A stretch of DNA of 64,000 bases, taken from positions 71,300 to 135,299 of the forward strand of contig NZ_CACVCG010000090.1 in NCBI RefSeq assembly GCF_902729435.1, written 5' to 3'. A model generated the notes under the pieces. It made no database searches, had not been told where the DNA came from, and saw only the letters and a list, made by a program, of their open reading frames with translations. Source of the stretch: Magnetospirillum sp. UT-4 (GTDB lineage Bacteria > Pseudomonadota > Alphaproteobacteria > Rhodospirillales > Magnetospirillaceae). The translations under genes and the position numbers were made by a program. This document shows, one piece after another, positions 1-7,943 of this stretch (position 1 is its first letter; the number at the start of each line of letters is the position of its first letter).

Positions 1-2
1 AG

Positions 3-773
3 GCGTGGAAGGGCGAGCGGGTGACGGTGCTGACACCGCCCGGCCAGACCTATGATGGGGCGGTGATGGGCCGGCTGGTGGCCGATTACGACCGCGCCTG
101 GGCGGCCTATGAGCGCCTGGTCGGCGCCGCGCCGGGCCCGCGCGCCTGCTGCACCATCGACGGCCGCGCCAGCGTCGCCCAGTCGCCCGACGAGGACAGG
201 GTGGCGGCGGCGCGCGGCCATATGGGCGGCCAGGGCATCGAGCTGTACCGCGACCATTTCCCCCGCATCTACCGGGAATTCGCCGCCAGCGGCCGCCACG
301 ACCACATCGTCATCCACGAGATGGGGCGGAACTTCTGGCTGTGGCGGCCGCAGCTGGGCGCGGTCAAGGCCTTCGAGGTCGGCTTCGCCGTCGCCAACAA
401 GTTCCTGGTGATGGAGCGGGCCGGCCTGGAGGGGGCGCCGTTCCGCGACATGAGTTTCCGCCAGCTGCGGGCCTCGCTGGACGAGACCTGGGCGCTGTAC
501 CGTTCCACTCCCGGCCTGGACTGGAAGGGTGCCCTGCTGGAGAGCCGGCTGCCGCCCCATCCCCGGGGCTGGGGCGCCAACGACCTCGCCGCCGCCCTCT
601 GGTGGCGCACCTTCGAGCGCCTGGGCGAGTCCGGCTACCCCCGCTTCTTCGCCGCCCTGTCGGCCCGGCCCAAGGCCGCGACAGCGGACGAGGCGGTGGC
701 CAATTTCGTGGCGGCCGGGCGGGCGGCCGGGGCCGACCTCTCCGAACTCTTCCTTACCGGACAAGCCCGCTGA
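3..773 (+). CDS. Conserved protein of unknown function with EMGRNFW motif (5' partial)
   Basis: The reading frame is open to the left edge of the window, so the true start probably lies outside. A GTG at 21 would give 250 aa, but the residues before it (A-W-K-G-E-R) read as ordinary coding sequence. A central HEMGRNFW motif lies around residue 98 counted from the GTG. EMGRNFW-type motifs occur in uncharacterised, possibly metallopeptidase-like secreted proteins, but here the second histidine of an HExxH site is absent, so protease activity should not be assumed. No membrane segment is visible in the part present. The next gene lies on the opposite strand and converges on it. Confidence 0.6.
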   Translation, partial: AWKGERVTVLTPPGQTYDGAVMGRLVADYDRAWAAYERLVGAAPGPRACCTIDGRASVAQSPDEDRVAAARGHMGGQGIELYRDHFPRIYREFAASGRHDHIVIHEMGRNFWLWRPQLGAVKAFEVGFAVANKFLVMERAGLEGAPFRDMSFRQLRASLDETWALYRSTPGLDWKGALLESRLPPHPRGWGANDLAAALWWRTFERLGESGYPRFFAALSARPKAATADEAVANFVAAGRAAGADLSELFLTGQAR

Positions 774-802
774 CGCCGGTCCGGCCGAGGAGGCAAGGCG
801 GA

Positions 803-1222
803 TCAGTTGGTGCGTTGGTCAGCGACGTTATGCTTGTCCGTCAACAGCCCCGCCGGCGACGGATGGTTCTGGTTGCTTTCCTTGAGCGGAATGAAGCTGC
901 GCCCAACGGCCGGCTGGGGTCGGGGTTCCAGACTGCCCGGCTTCAGGATGGTCTGGTAATCGGCGGAAAGATTTTCAATGTGGTCGCCAAGCCGTCGGAC
1001 CACGCGGTCGGCGACCCGCTCGGCAATGGCTTCAACGGCGTGTTCGGAAAAAGGGGGGGAATCACCGGTGTCGTCCCGGGGAGCCCGCTCCATCCTGGCC
1101 CTTCGGCTTCGGAATGACCTGAAGCGCAGAGCAACCACCAGGACGGCGAACACCACCAACCCGATCATGGCTCCGCCCAGGATCAGCGCGTCGATGGCGG
1201 AAAGGGTGGCCTGGGCGCTCAA
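803..1222 (-). CDS. Small single-pass membrane protein, unknown function
   Basis: 139 aa from a TTG start one base after the TGA of the upstream gene, so translation is probably coupled. One hydrophobic segment at about residues 12-32 (ALILGGAMIGLVVFAVLVV) is followed by an arginine-rich stop-transfer stretch. This predicts an N-out anchor with a cytoplasmic, charged, low-complexity tail. No catalytic motif was recognised. It is the last gene of a three-gene minus-strand operon (1914 to 803) made wholly of unknowns. The TTG start is weakly supported; an internal ATG (MERA) would remove the membrane segment and is less likely. Confidence 0.55.
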   Translation of the reverse strand: MSAQATLSAIDALILGGAMIGLVVFAVLVVALRFRSFRSRRARMERAPRDDTGDSPPFSEHAVEAIAERVADRVVRRLGDHIENLSADYQTILKPGSLEPRPQPAVGRSFIPLKESNQNHPSPAGLLTDKHNVADQRTN

Positions 1223-1223
1223 C

Positions 1224-1628
1224 TCACCTATCTCTCAGGGCGAACGGAATCAGGGTGTGCAGCACAAGATATTCCAAGAACTGCGCTGCCGCAAGGAGTC
1301 CGAAAAAAAGCGTCGCAGAGGTGAACAGGTGGGCAACCAACCCATGTTCGGCGAACCTGAAGGCCAGGTACACGGTGACGAGGATGGCAAAGATATTGAG
1401 GGCGAGCGAATAGACCACGCCGTCGGCATGGCCCTCGCTATCGTACACGGCCAAGGTGGTCAGGCCGTAGGCGGTCAGGACGATGGCGAACAGGATGGAT
1501 ATCCAGGGGGCCTCGGACCAAAGGCGCATGATCTCTGGGGTGGTGGCCAGGGAAAAGACGGCACCGGCATAGGCACCAACCAGGGTGGTGACCGCGCGGC
1601 GCCAATATCCCCATGGTTCATTCGTCAT
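1224..1628 (-). CDS. Small polytopic membrane protein, unknown function
   Basis: 134 aa with about four hydrophobic segments (roughly residues 12-32, 40-60, 70-92 and 100-125), consistent with a small integral inner-membrane protein. Its ATG lies inside the end of the upstream 98-aa gene (11-base overlap) and its stop lies one base before the next start, so the three genes look translationally coupled. No family signature is recognised. It could be an accessory subunit working with the single-pass protein encoded after it; this is inference from gene packing only. Confidence 0.6.
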   Translation of the reverse strand: MTNEPWGYWRRAVTTLVGAYAGAVFSLATTPEIMRLWSEAPWISILFAIVLTAYGLTTLAVYDSEGHADGVVYSLALNIFAILVTVYLAFRFAEHGLVAHLFTSATLFFGLLAAAQFLEYLVLHTLIPFALRDR

Positions 1629-1914
1629 GTGGCTCGAATCTCTTGCTGTCGAAGCAGTAGATGACGAAATCGTCCTCGTCGTCGAGAATGCCGAGACTGA
1701 TGTCGAGCTTCTCGGCGAAATAAGGGCTTCCGGAGCCGTGTTGCGGATCCTTCAACGGCGTCGCGAAAACTTCGATGACGATGGCCGGGTCGGCTTCGTT
1801 CGGCAGCTTCCGGTTCTTCAGCCCCCGTTTCCAACGGACGATGTCCCCGGGCTTGAAGGAGTGGGTCTTGTTGAATGAACTGAACCTCTGGCGAAGTTTG
1901 TCAGCTGAACTCAT
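1618..1914 (-). CDS. Small soluble hypothetical protein
   Basis: 98 aa, first gene of the unknown three-gene operon. The N-terminal part contains HSFKPGDIVRWKRGLKNRK, resembling the basic beta-strand start of small SH3-like folds, and the C-terminal half is acidic (ILDDEDDFVIY). No enzyme motif or membrane segment is seen. It overlaps the next gene by 11 bases. The SH3-like reading is an impression from sequence character, not a family assignment. Confidence 0.6.
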   Translation of the reverse strand: MSSADKLRQRFSSFNKTHSFKPGDIVRWKRGLKNRKLPNEADPAIVIEVFATPLKDPQHGSGSPYFAEKLDISLGILDDEDDFVIYCFDSKRFEPHDE

Positions 1915-2019
1915 GGGGGTGCCGCCATCCCTGTGGGTGTAACGCCGAAAATATCCATCGAAAGGAACGCGGTGTCAATAAGCGGCCCCTGTCGCACCAG
2001 CCGGGCCGGTGCCGCCGCC

Positions 2020-2098
2020 GCGAACAGCACGGCGACCGCGTTGACGAAGGGTGACGGCGGCCAGCAGGAAATGGTCGTGGGCTGGACTCAGGTGTAGC
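2020..2098 (-). pseudogene. Degenerate fragment of the DUF4239-like gene
   Basis: Positions 2020-2053 match 4011-4044 with about three mismatches in 34 bases, and 2053-2087 match about 4143-4178 almost perfectly (both contain ggcggccagcaggaaatggt). The two blocks are adjacent here but about 100 bases apart in the intact gene at 3422-4198, so this copy has lost an internal segment and is out of frame. The encoded remnant still reads HDHFLLAAV. The rest of the gap 1915-2172 carries no gene. Confidence 0.75.
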
Positions 2099-2172
2099 AT
2101 CCTGGCCTTACCTGCGCTGCCGCCGCGCCGCGCCGCTTTCTGTTTCTTTCGCCATGGTGGCCAGGCCGGGAC

Positions 2173-3405
2173 ATGACGCGCAAGCTGCTCGACACCGCGC
2201 ATCTCGAGGTATTCCACCGCCCCGGCCCGGGCGGCCCCTTGCTGGTCACCTTCAACGAACTGGGCATGATTGCCGACGGCACCCGGTTCTGGGGCCAGGC
2301 GGTATGCGACCGCCTGAACCTGGATGCGGTCGGCATCGTCTCCCGCCGGCCCAACTGGTTTCCCGTCGCCGACATGGCCCAGGCGGTGGCGGCGTTGGCC
2401 CCGATCCTGGCCCGCCACCACGACATCATCACCTACGGCCACAGCCAGGGCGGCTACGGCGCCGTCAAATACGCCGCCGCGCTGCGGGCCACCCGGGTGG
2501 CCGCCTTCTGCCCGCAATGGTCCATCGAGCCGGCGCTGCTGGGGAACGCCGACCGCCGCTTCGCCGCCTATCATCACGTCGATCTGCATGCCGGCATGGC
2601 GGTGGAGGGCGGCGACTGCCCGGTGCCGGCGGCGGTGGTGTTCGATCCCTCGACGGCCGAGGACCGATGGCATCACGACCGCCTCGCCGAACGGGTGCCG
2701 GTGATCTCGGTGCCGGTCCATCACAGCGGCCATGCGGCGGTGCGGCTGGTGGCCGGGGCCGAGCCGTTCGGGCGTTTCCTGGATCTGCTGCTGGGCGGCG
2801 GCGACCTGCGGGCGTTCTTCCACGGACTGCGCAAGGCCAGCCCGCTGGTCCGCGCCACCATCCTGTTGCGCCGGGCCGGCCAATTGGAGGCCCGCGGCCG
2901 GGGCGACGCGGCGCAGGCGGCGGCCGAGGCGGCGGCGCAAGCGGCGCCCGACCAGTTCGAGACGGCCGAAGCGGCGCTTCAGGTGATGCGCCGCCTGGGG
3001 CGGCACGACGCCGCCCTGGGCCGGGCCGAGGCCCTGGTGGCGCGCTGGCCCGACAGCCACCTCGCCTGGATGCACCTGGCCCAGGTCCGCCAGGACCGCC
3101 AGGATTGGGCCGGGGCCGAGGCGGCGCTGGCCCGCGCCATCGCCCTGCGCCCCGAGATATCCGGCCTGCACCTTCGGCTGAGCATCCTTCTCGAACGCAC
3201 CGGCCGGGACGCGGCGGCCCTGGCGGCGGCGCGCCACGCGGTGGAGCTGAACCCGGCGATCGCCCACAATCATGTCCGTCTGGCCGAGTGCCTGCTGCAG
3301 GCCGGGCGGACGGACGAGGCCTTGGCCGCCATGGATCGCGCGCTGGCGCTGGCCCCGGACGACCAGGGACTGGTGCGCTGGCGCGACCGGGTCCGGCGGG
3401 GGTGA
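2173..3405 (+). CDS. Alpha/beta-hydrolase-like protein fused to TPR repeats
   Basis: 410 aa. The N-terminal half (about 1-215) has a nucleophile elbow GHSQGGYGA with Ser91, a candidate acid in FDPSTAED and a late histidine in HHSGHAA, matching the order expected of an alpha/beta-hydrolase. The C-terminal half (about 240-405) is Ala-rich with tetratricopeptide periodicity (AWMHLAQVRQDRQDWAGAE; repeated A-L-x-L-xP endings), usually a protein-interaction scaffold. No signal peptide, so probably cytoplasmic. The substrate is unknown. Its first five codons (MTRKL) and about 30 bases upstream resemble those of glmM (4296), suggesting that the leader was copied from glmM. The downstream gene is convergent. 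Confidence 0.75.
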   Translation: MTRKLLDTAHLEVFHRPGPGGPLLVTFNELGMIADGTRFWGQAVCDRLNLDAVGIVSRRPNWFPVADMAQAVAALAPILARHHDIITYGHSQGGYGAVKYAAALRATRVAAFCPQWSIEPALLGNADRRFAAYHHVDLHAGMAVEGGDCPVPAAVVFDPSTAEDRWHHDRLAERVPVISVPVHHSGHAAVRLVAGAEPFGRFLDLLLGGGDLRAFFHGLRKASPLVRATILLRRAGQLEARGRGDAAQAAAEAAAQAAPDQFETAEAALQVMRRLGRHDAALGRAEALVARWPDSHLAWMHLAQVRQDRQDWAGAEAALARAIALRPEISGLHLRLSILLERTGRDAAALAAARHAVELNPAIAHNHVRLAECLLQAGRTDEALAAMDRALALAPDDQGLVRWRDRVRRG

Positions 3406-3421
3406 CGGGGGGGTATTCCGG

Positions 3422-4198
3422 CTACCGCATCAGCCCGGCCAGAGGCGCCGCCGAGACCGCGCTGGGGGGCTGGAAGGGGTTGCCCTGGATCAGGACGATG
3501 GCGGCGGTGGGGGCGGCCGCGGCGGCGAACAGGGCGACCGCCAGCAGCTCGGCCTTGGGCTGGTCCACATAGACCATGGCGATGGAGATCATGGTGAGCA
3601 GGCCGAGGAAGGCCATGCCCAGCCATTTCAGCGGATTGACGTGGGTCTGGCTGAGCGCGATGCGCTGCTCGCGGGCGTCCCTGACCTCCACCGCCCGCTG
3701 CAGCATCTGCTGGTGCACCGCCGGGGCCAGGCCGGCCGCCAAATCGGGCCGCGAGAGGGTGGCCAGCAGCTCGGCGGTCATCTCGGCGGTGGCGGCGCTG
3801 CTGGCGCGGCGGGCCAGCAGCGGCCATTCCTCGTCCACCGCGCTGGCGGCGTAGCGCTTCACCGCCGCCGCCACCGCGTCGCGCTGCGGCTCGGGCAGGT
3901 GCTGGGACAGGGCCAGGATGCTGCGCAGGTTGCCGGCCTCGTGGAAGGTGGCGGTGACGGCGCGGTCGTGGGCGTTCCAGGTGTCGTTGGCGAGGAAGGC
4001 CAGGGTCAGCGCGAACAGCACGCCGACCACGTTGACGAAGGGCGGCGAGACGCCGCGGAAGGCGCTGATGGCCGCGGCGTGGCGCGAGCGGTAGGCCAGC
4101 CACAGCAGGAAGGCGGCGGCCCCCAGGGTGCCGAACAAGGCGATGGCGGCCAGCAGGAAATGGTCGTGGGTCTGGATCAGCTGGGGCATCTGGGGCAT
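3422..4198 (-). CDS. DUF4239-like integral membrane protein
   Basis: 258 aa from ATG 4198; an ATG at 4189 and a farther start at 4249 are also in frame. The DHFLLAAIALFG segment opens the first membrane helix, followed by a second helix around VVGVLFALTLAFLAND, a soluble alpha-helical middle, and two more helices near the C-terminus (GMAFLGLLTMISIAMVYV; AVALFAAAAAPTAAIVLI). This two-plus-two layout with a conserved FAND/W motif after helix 2 is typical of DUF4239 (bestrophin-like) proteins of unknown function. A damaged partial copy lies at 2020-2098. It is divergent from glmM. Confidence 0.65.
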   Translation of the reverse strand: MPQMPQLIQTHDHFLLAAIALFGTLGAAAFLLWLAYRSRHAAAISAFRGVSPPFVNVVGVLFALTLAFLANDTWNAHDRAVTATFHEAGNLRSILALSQHLPEPQRDAVAAAVKRYAASAVDEEWPLLARRASSAATAEMTAELLATLSRPDLAAGLAPAVHQQMLQRAVEVRDAREQRIALSQTHVNPLKWLGMAFLGLLTMISIAMVYVDQPKAELLAVALFAAAAAPTAAIVLIQGNPFQPPSAVSAAPLAGLMR

Positions 4199-4295
4199 CC
4201 GTCCGGAGGGGGGCGCGGCCGGCCGAAATCCCTTCCCTTGGGCGGCCAAGTCGCGCTAATCAGTCATCCTTCCGCAATAGTGGGCAAGACAGGGA

Positions 4296-5645
4296 ATGAC
4301 GCGCAAGCTGTTCGGCACCGACGGCATCCGGGGCACCGCCAACCTCGACCCCATGACCGCCGAGACCGCCCTGAAGCTGGGCATGGCGGCGGGCCGCCAT
4401 TTCACCCGCGGCCAGCATCGCCACATGGTGGTGATCGGCAAGGATACCCGCCTCTCGGGCTACCTGATCGAGCCGGCCCTGACCGCCGGCTTCGTCGCCG
4501 TTGGCATGGACGTGATGCTGGTGGGGCCGCTGCCCACGCCGGCGGTGGCCATGCTGACCCGCTCGCTCCGGGCCGATCTCGGGGTGATGATCTCGGCCTC
4601 GCACAATCCCTATCAGGATAACGGCATCAAGCTGTTCGGCCCCGATGGCTTCAAGCTGTCGGACGAGGACGAGCTGGACATCGAGGCCAAGATGTTCAAC
4701 GGCCTCGATGCCTACCGGGTCGGCTCGGACCATCTCGGCCGGGCCAAGCGCCTGGACGACGCGGTCGGGCGCTACATCGAATACGCCAAGAGCAGTTTCC
4801 CGCGCGGGCGCCGCCTCGACGGCCTCAAGATCGTGGTCGATTGCGCCAACGGCGCCGCCTACAAGGTCGCCCCCACCGTGCTGTGGGAACTGGGCGCCGA
4901 GGTGGTGCCGGTGGCGATCACCCCCGACGGCTTCAACATCAACAAGGATTGCGGCTCGCTGCACACCCAGACCATGCAGACCCAGGTGGTGGCCCACGGC
5001 GCCCATCTTGGGCTGGCCCTGGACGGCGACGCCGACCGGGTGGTCCTGTGCGACGAGAAGGGCCGCATCATCGACGGCGACCAGCTGATGGCGCTGATCG
5101 GCGCGTCGTGGCACCGGGCCGGGCAGTTGAAGGGCGGCGGCATCGTCGCCACCGTCATGTCCAACATGGGCCTCGAGAAGTTCCTGGGCGGCCACGGCCT
5201 GGCCCTGCACCGCGCCGCCGTGGGCGATCGCTACGTGCTGGAACGCATGCGCAAGGACGGATTCAACATCGGCGGCGAGCAGTCGGGCCATATCATCCTG
5301 TCCGACCATTCCACCACCGGCGACGGCCTGGTGGCGGCGCTGCAGGTGCTGTCGGCGCTGGTGGAATCGGGCAAGCCGGCCTCGGAGGTGCTGCACCTGT
5401 TCGATCCCTTCCCGCAGGTTCTGAAGAACGTCCGCGTCGCCGGCCAGCCCTCGGCGGTGCTGGAGCAGGCCTCGGTGGTGGACGCCATCAAGGCCGGCGA
5501 GGGCCGCCTGGACGGCTCCGGCCGGGTGCTGATCAGGAAGTCGGGCACCGAGCCGCTGATCCGGGTGATGGCCGAGGGCGAGGACAAGGCGGCGGTCACC
5601 GCGGTGGTCGATGACATCGTCGCCGCCATCGAGGCGGCGGCTTAA
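4296..5645 (+). CDS. glmM: Phosphoglucosamine mutase
   Basis: 449 aa, full length for the family. It converts glucosamine-6-phosphate to glucosamine-1-phosphate, the step before GlmU in UDP-N-acetylglucosamine synthesis for peptidoglycan and LPS; cytoplasmic. Visible signatures are the phosphoserine loop SASHNP (Ser102 is phosphorylated), the metal loop DGDADR (243-248), the sugar-binding GGEQSGH and the C-terminal phosphate-binding loop [15 protein letters not shown]. The start FGTDGIRG is the usual GlmM N-terminus. thiD follows 65 bases downstream on the same strand. Confidence 0.97.
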   Translation: MTRKLFGTDGIRGTANLDPMTAETALKLGMAAGRHFTRGQHRHMVVIGKDTRLSGYLIEPALTAGFVAVGMDVMLVGPLPTPAVAMLTRSLRADLGVMISASHNPYQDNGIKLFGPDGFKLSDEDELDIEAKMFNGLDAYRVGSDHLGRAKRLDDAVGRYIEYAKSSFPRGRRLDGLKIVVDCANGAAYKVAPTVLWELGAEVVPVAITPDGFNINKDCGSLHTQTMQTQVVAHGAHLGLALDGDADRVVLCDEKGRIIDGDQLMALIGASWHRAGQLKGGGIVATVMSNMGLEKFLGGHGLALHRAAVGDRYVLERMRKDGFNIGGEQSGHIILSDHSTTGDGLVAALQVLSALVESGKPASEVLHLFDPFPQVLKNVRVAGQPSAVLEQASVVDAIKAGEGRLDGSGRVLIRKSGTEPLIRVMAEGEDKAAVTAVVDDIVAAIEAAA

Positions 5646-5710
5646 GCGAAGCGACAGGCGGTCGATCAACGACCGCCAGTTCCGCAACCGATGCCAGAAG
5701 GGAGCCCCCC

Positions 5711-6511
5711 ATGAACGGTCGCGTCCTCATCGTCGCCGGGTCGGATTCGGGGGGCGGGGCCGGCATCCAGGCCGACATCAAGACGGTCTCGGCGCTGGGC
5801 GCCTACGGCTCCACCGCCATCACCGCGCTGACCGCCCAGAACACAAGGGGCGTGTTCGGCGTGCACGAGGTGCCGCCGGCCTTCGTGGCGCAGCAGATGA
5901 AGCTGGTGCTCGAGGATATCGGCGCCGATTGCATCAAGACCGGCATGCTGGCCGGCGTGCCCATCATCGAGGCGGTGGCCGGGGCGCTGCAGGCCCATGC
6001 ACCGGGCATAAAGCTGGTGGTCGATCCGGTGATGGTGGCCAAGGGCGGGGCGCCCTTGCTGGCCGACGACGCCGCCACCGCGCTGATCCATCTGTTGGTC
6101 CGGCGCGCCGCGCTGATCACCCCCAACATCCCCGAGGCCGAGGTGCTGCTGGGCCGGCGCATTCCCGATCTGGCGGCCATGGAGGCGGCGGCGGTGGAGC
6201 TGCTGGCGCTGGGGCCGAGCGCGGTGCTGCTGAAGGGCGGCCACATGGAGGGCGAGGTGCTGGTCGATCTGCTGGCGACGGCGGCGGGCGTCACCGCCTT
6301 CACCGGGCGGCGCATCGCCAGTTCCTCCACCCACGGCACCGGCTGCACCCTGGCCTCGGCGGTGGCGGCCGGGCTGGCGCAGGGAATGGCCCTGGCCGAT
6401 GCGGTGGACCGGGCGCGGGCCTATGTCCGCAAGGCCATCGAGACGGCGCCGGGCCTGGGGAGCGGCCACGGACCGCTCAACCACCTGCACACGGTAAGCG
6501 CGTTTCCCTAG
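5711..6511 (+). CDS. thiD: Hydroxymethylpyrimidine/phosphomethylpyrimidine kinase
   Basis: 266 aa. It phosphorylates 4-amino-5-hydroxymethyl-2-methylpyrimidine and its monophosphate to give HMP-PP for thiamine synthesis; cytoplasmic. The ribokinase-fold signatures are present: VAGSDSGGGAGIQAD at the N-terminus, VDPVMVAKGG in the middle, LLKGGHMEG, and the anion-hole/catalytic motif STHGTGCTLASA near the C-terminus. The start is supported by a purine-rich stretch (aagggagcc) upstream of ATG 5711. No other thi gene and no recognisable TPP riboswitch lies next to it. Confidence 0.95.
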   Translation: MNGRVLIVAGSDSGGGAGIQADIKTVSALGAYGSTAITALTAQNTRGVFGVHEVPPAFVAQQMKLVLEDIGADCIKTGMLAGVPIIEAVAGALQAHAPGIKLVVDPVMVAKGGAPLLADDAATALIHLLVRRAALITPNIPEAEVLLGRRIPDLAAMEAAAVELLALGPSAVLLKGGHMEGEVLVDLLATAAGVTAFTGRRIASSSTHGTGCTLASAVAAGLAQGMALADAVDRARAYVRKAIETAPGLGSGHGPLNHLHTVSAFP

Positions 6512-6625
6512 ACTGGAATCCCTCAAAAACACCGCGCTTGCCAGCCACCGGCACCCTGTTACACTCCGCGCCGGGCCACGGCCCCCCAACGGGCCGCGTC
6601 CCTTCTGTGAGGGAGGGTTTCTCGT

Positions 6626-7804
6626 ATGACTGAGCTTCCGCGGCCGGCCTCCAAGCCCGCCAACCCCAATTTCTCCTCGGGTCCCTGCGCCAAGCGTCCG
6701 GGCTGGACGGTCCAGGCCCTGGCCGGCACGCCGGTGGGCCGCTCCCACCGCGCCAAGATCGGCAAGGCCAGGCTGGAGGAGGTGATCACCCGCACCCGCG
6801 CGGTGCTGGGCATCCCCGACGATTACCGCATCGGCATCGTGCCGGCCTCGGATACCGGCGCCGTCGAGATGGCGCTGTGGTCGCTGCTGGGCGAGCGCGG
6901 CGTCGATATGATGGCCTGGGAAAGCTTCGGCGAGGGCTGGGTCACCGACGTCACCAAGCAGCTCAAGCTGGCTGACGTCCGCGTCTTCCGGGCGCCCTAC
7001 GGCGAACTGCCCGACCTCGCCCAGGTCGATTGCGACCGCGACGTGGTGTTCACCTGGAACGGCACCACCGGCGGCGCCCGAATCCCCAACGGCGACTGGA
7101 TCAAGCCCGACCGCAAGGGCCTGACCATCTGCGACGCCACCAGCGCGGTGTTCGCCATGGCCATGCCGTGGGACAAGCTGGACGTGGTCACCTGGTCCTG
7201 GCAGAAGGTGCTGGGCGGCGAGGGCGGCCACGGCATGCTGGTGCTCAGCCCCCGCGCGGTCGAGCGCCTGACCACCTACAAGCCGGCCTGGCCGCTGCCC
7301 AAGATCTTCCGCCTGACCTCGGGCGGCAAGCTGGCCGAAGGCATCTTCAAGGGCGAGACCATCAACACGCCGTCGATGATCGCCGTCGAGGACCAGATCG
7401 ACGCCCTGAAATGGGCCGAGCAGGTGGGCGGCCTCAAGGCCCTGATCGCCCGCTCGGAGGCCAACCTGGCGGCGGTGCAGGCCTGGCTGGACCAATCCGA
7501 CTGGGCCGAGAACCTGGCCAAGGATGCCAAGGTGCGGTCGTGCACCTCCATCTGCCTGGCCATCAAGGCGCCGTTCTTCGCCAAGCTGTCCGACGACGAC
7601 AAGGCGGCCGCCGCCAAGAAGATCGTCTCGCTGCTCGACAAGGAAGGCGTCGCCTACGACATCGGCGCCTACCGCGACGCCCCGCCCGGCCTGCGCATCT
7701 GGGGCGGCGCCACCGTCGAGACCGCCGACATCCAGGCGCTGCTGCCCTGGCTCGACTGGGCCTTCGCCCAGGTCAAGGCGGAGTTCGAGCCGAAGGTTCA
7801 ATAA
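6626..7804 (+). CDS. serC: Phosphoserine aminotransferase
   Basis: 392 aa, the longer alphaproteobacterial type. A PLP enzyme that transaminates 3-phosphohydroxypyruvate with glutamate to phosphoserine; second step of serine synthesis (it can also serve in pyridoxal-phosphate synthesis). Seen: N-terminal [14 protein letters not shown], the cofactor-binding aspartate in ICDATSA, and the Schiff-base lysine in [12 protein letters not shown] (Lys194). gagggaggg lies upstream of ATG 6626. It precedes serA, which catalyses the previous step, and a GC palindrome cluster separates the two genes. Confidence 0.96.
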   Translation: MTELPRPASKPANPNFSSGPCAKRPGWTVQALAGTPVGRSHRAKIGKARLEEVITRTRAVLGIPDDYRIGIVPASDTGAVEMALWSLLGERGVDMMAWESFGEGWVTDVTKQLKLADVRVFRAPYGELPDLAQVDCDRDVVFTWNGTTGGARIPNGDWIKPDRKGLTICDATSAVFAMAMPWDKLDVVTWSWQKVLGGEGGHGMLVLSPRAVERLTTYKPAWPLPKIFRLTSGGKLAEGIFKGETINTPSMIAVEDQIDALKWAEQVGGLKALIARSEANLAAVQAWLDQSDWAENLAKDAKVRSCTSICLAIKAPFFAKLSDDDKAAAAKKIVSLLDKEGVAYDIGAYRDAPPGLRIWGGATVETADIQALLPWLDWAFAQVKAEFEPKVQ

Positions 7805-7816
7805 GCGGCACCGGCC

Positions 7817-7925
7817 CTCTCCCCCAGCCCCTCTCCCGCAAGCGGGCGAGGGGAGCAGCCCCCTCCCTCGCCCGCCTGCGGGAGAGGGAGGGCGGGGGAG
7901 GGAGAGGGCGGCGGCCCGCACACGT
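7817..7925. repeat. GC-rich dispersed palindromic repeats between serC and serA
   Basis: Two tandem units of the form ctcgcccgcctgcgggag (7865-7888, and a variant with CAAG at its centre at about 7828-7853) occupy the serC-serA gap. Each can fold into a short hairpin. The same 24-base unit recurs exactly, or as its reverse complement, at 9657-9680, 43644-43667 and 43807-43830. It is a non-coding REP-like family; here it could act as a transcription attenuator or mRNA-stability element. Confidence 0.8.
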
Positions 7926-7943
7926 TCCGGGAAGGAAGAGTCC

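Noticed and set aside
1975-3273. 432-aa minus-strand frame over the hydrolase-TPR gene
   Set aside because: Shadow of the plus-strand gene; only its last about 40 residues contain the real DUF4239 fragment, which I annotate separately as a pseudogene.
5646-5710. TPP riboswitch before thiD
   Set aside because: The 65-base gap is too short and has no CUGAGA-type THI-box core.
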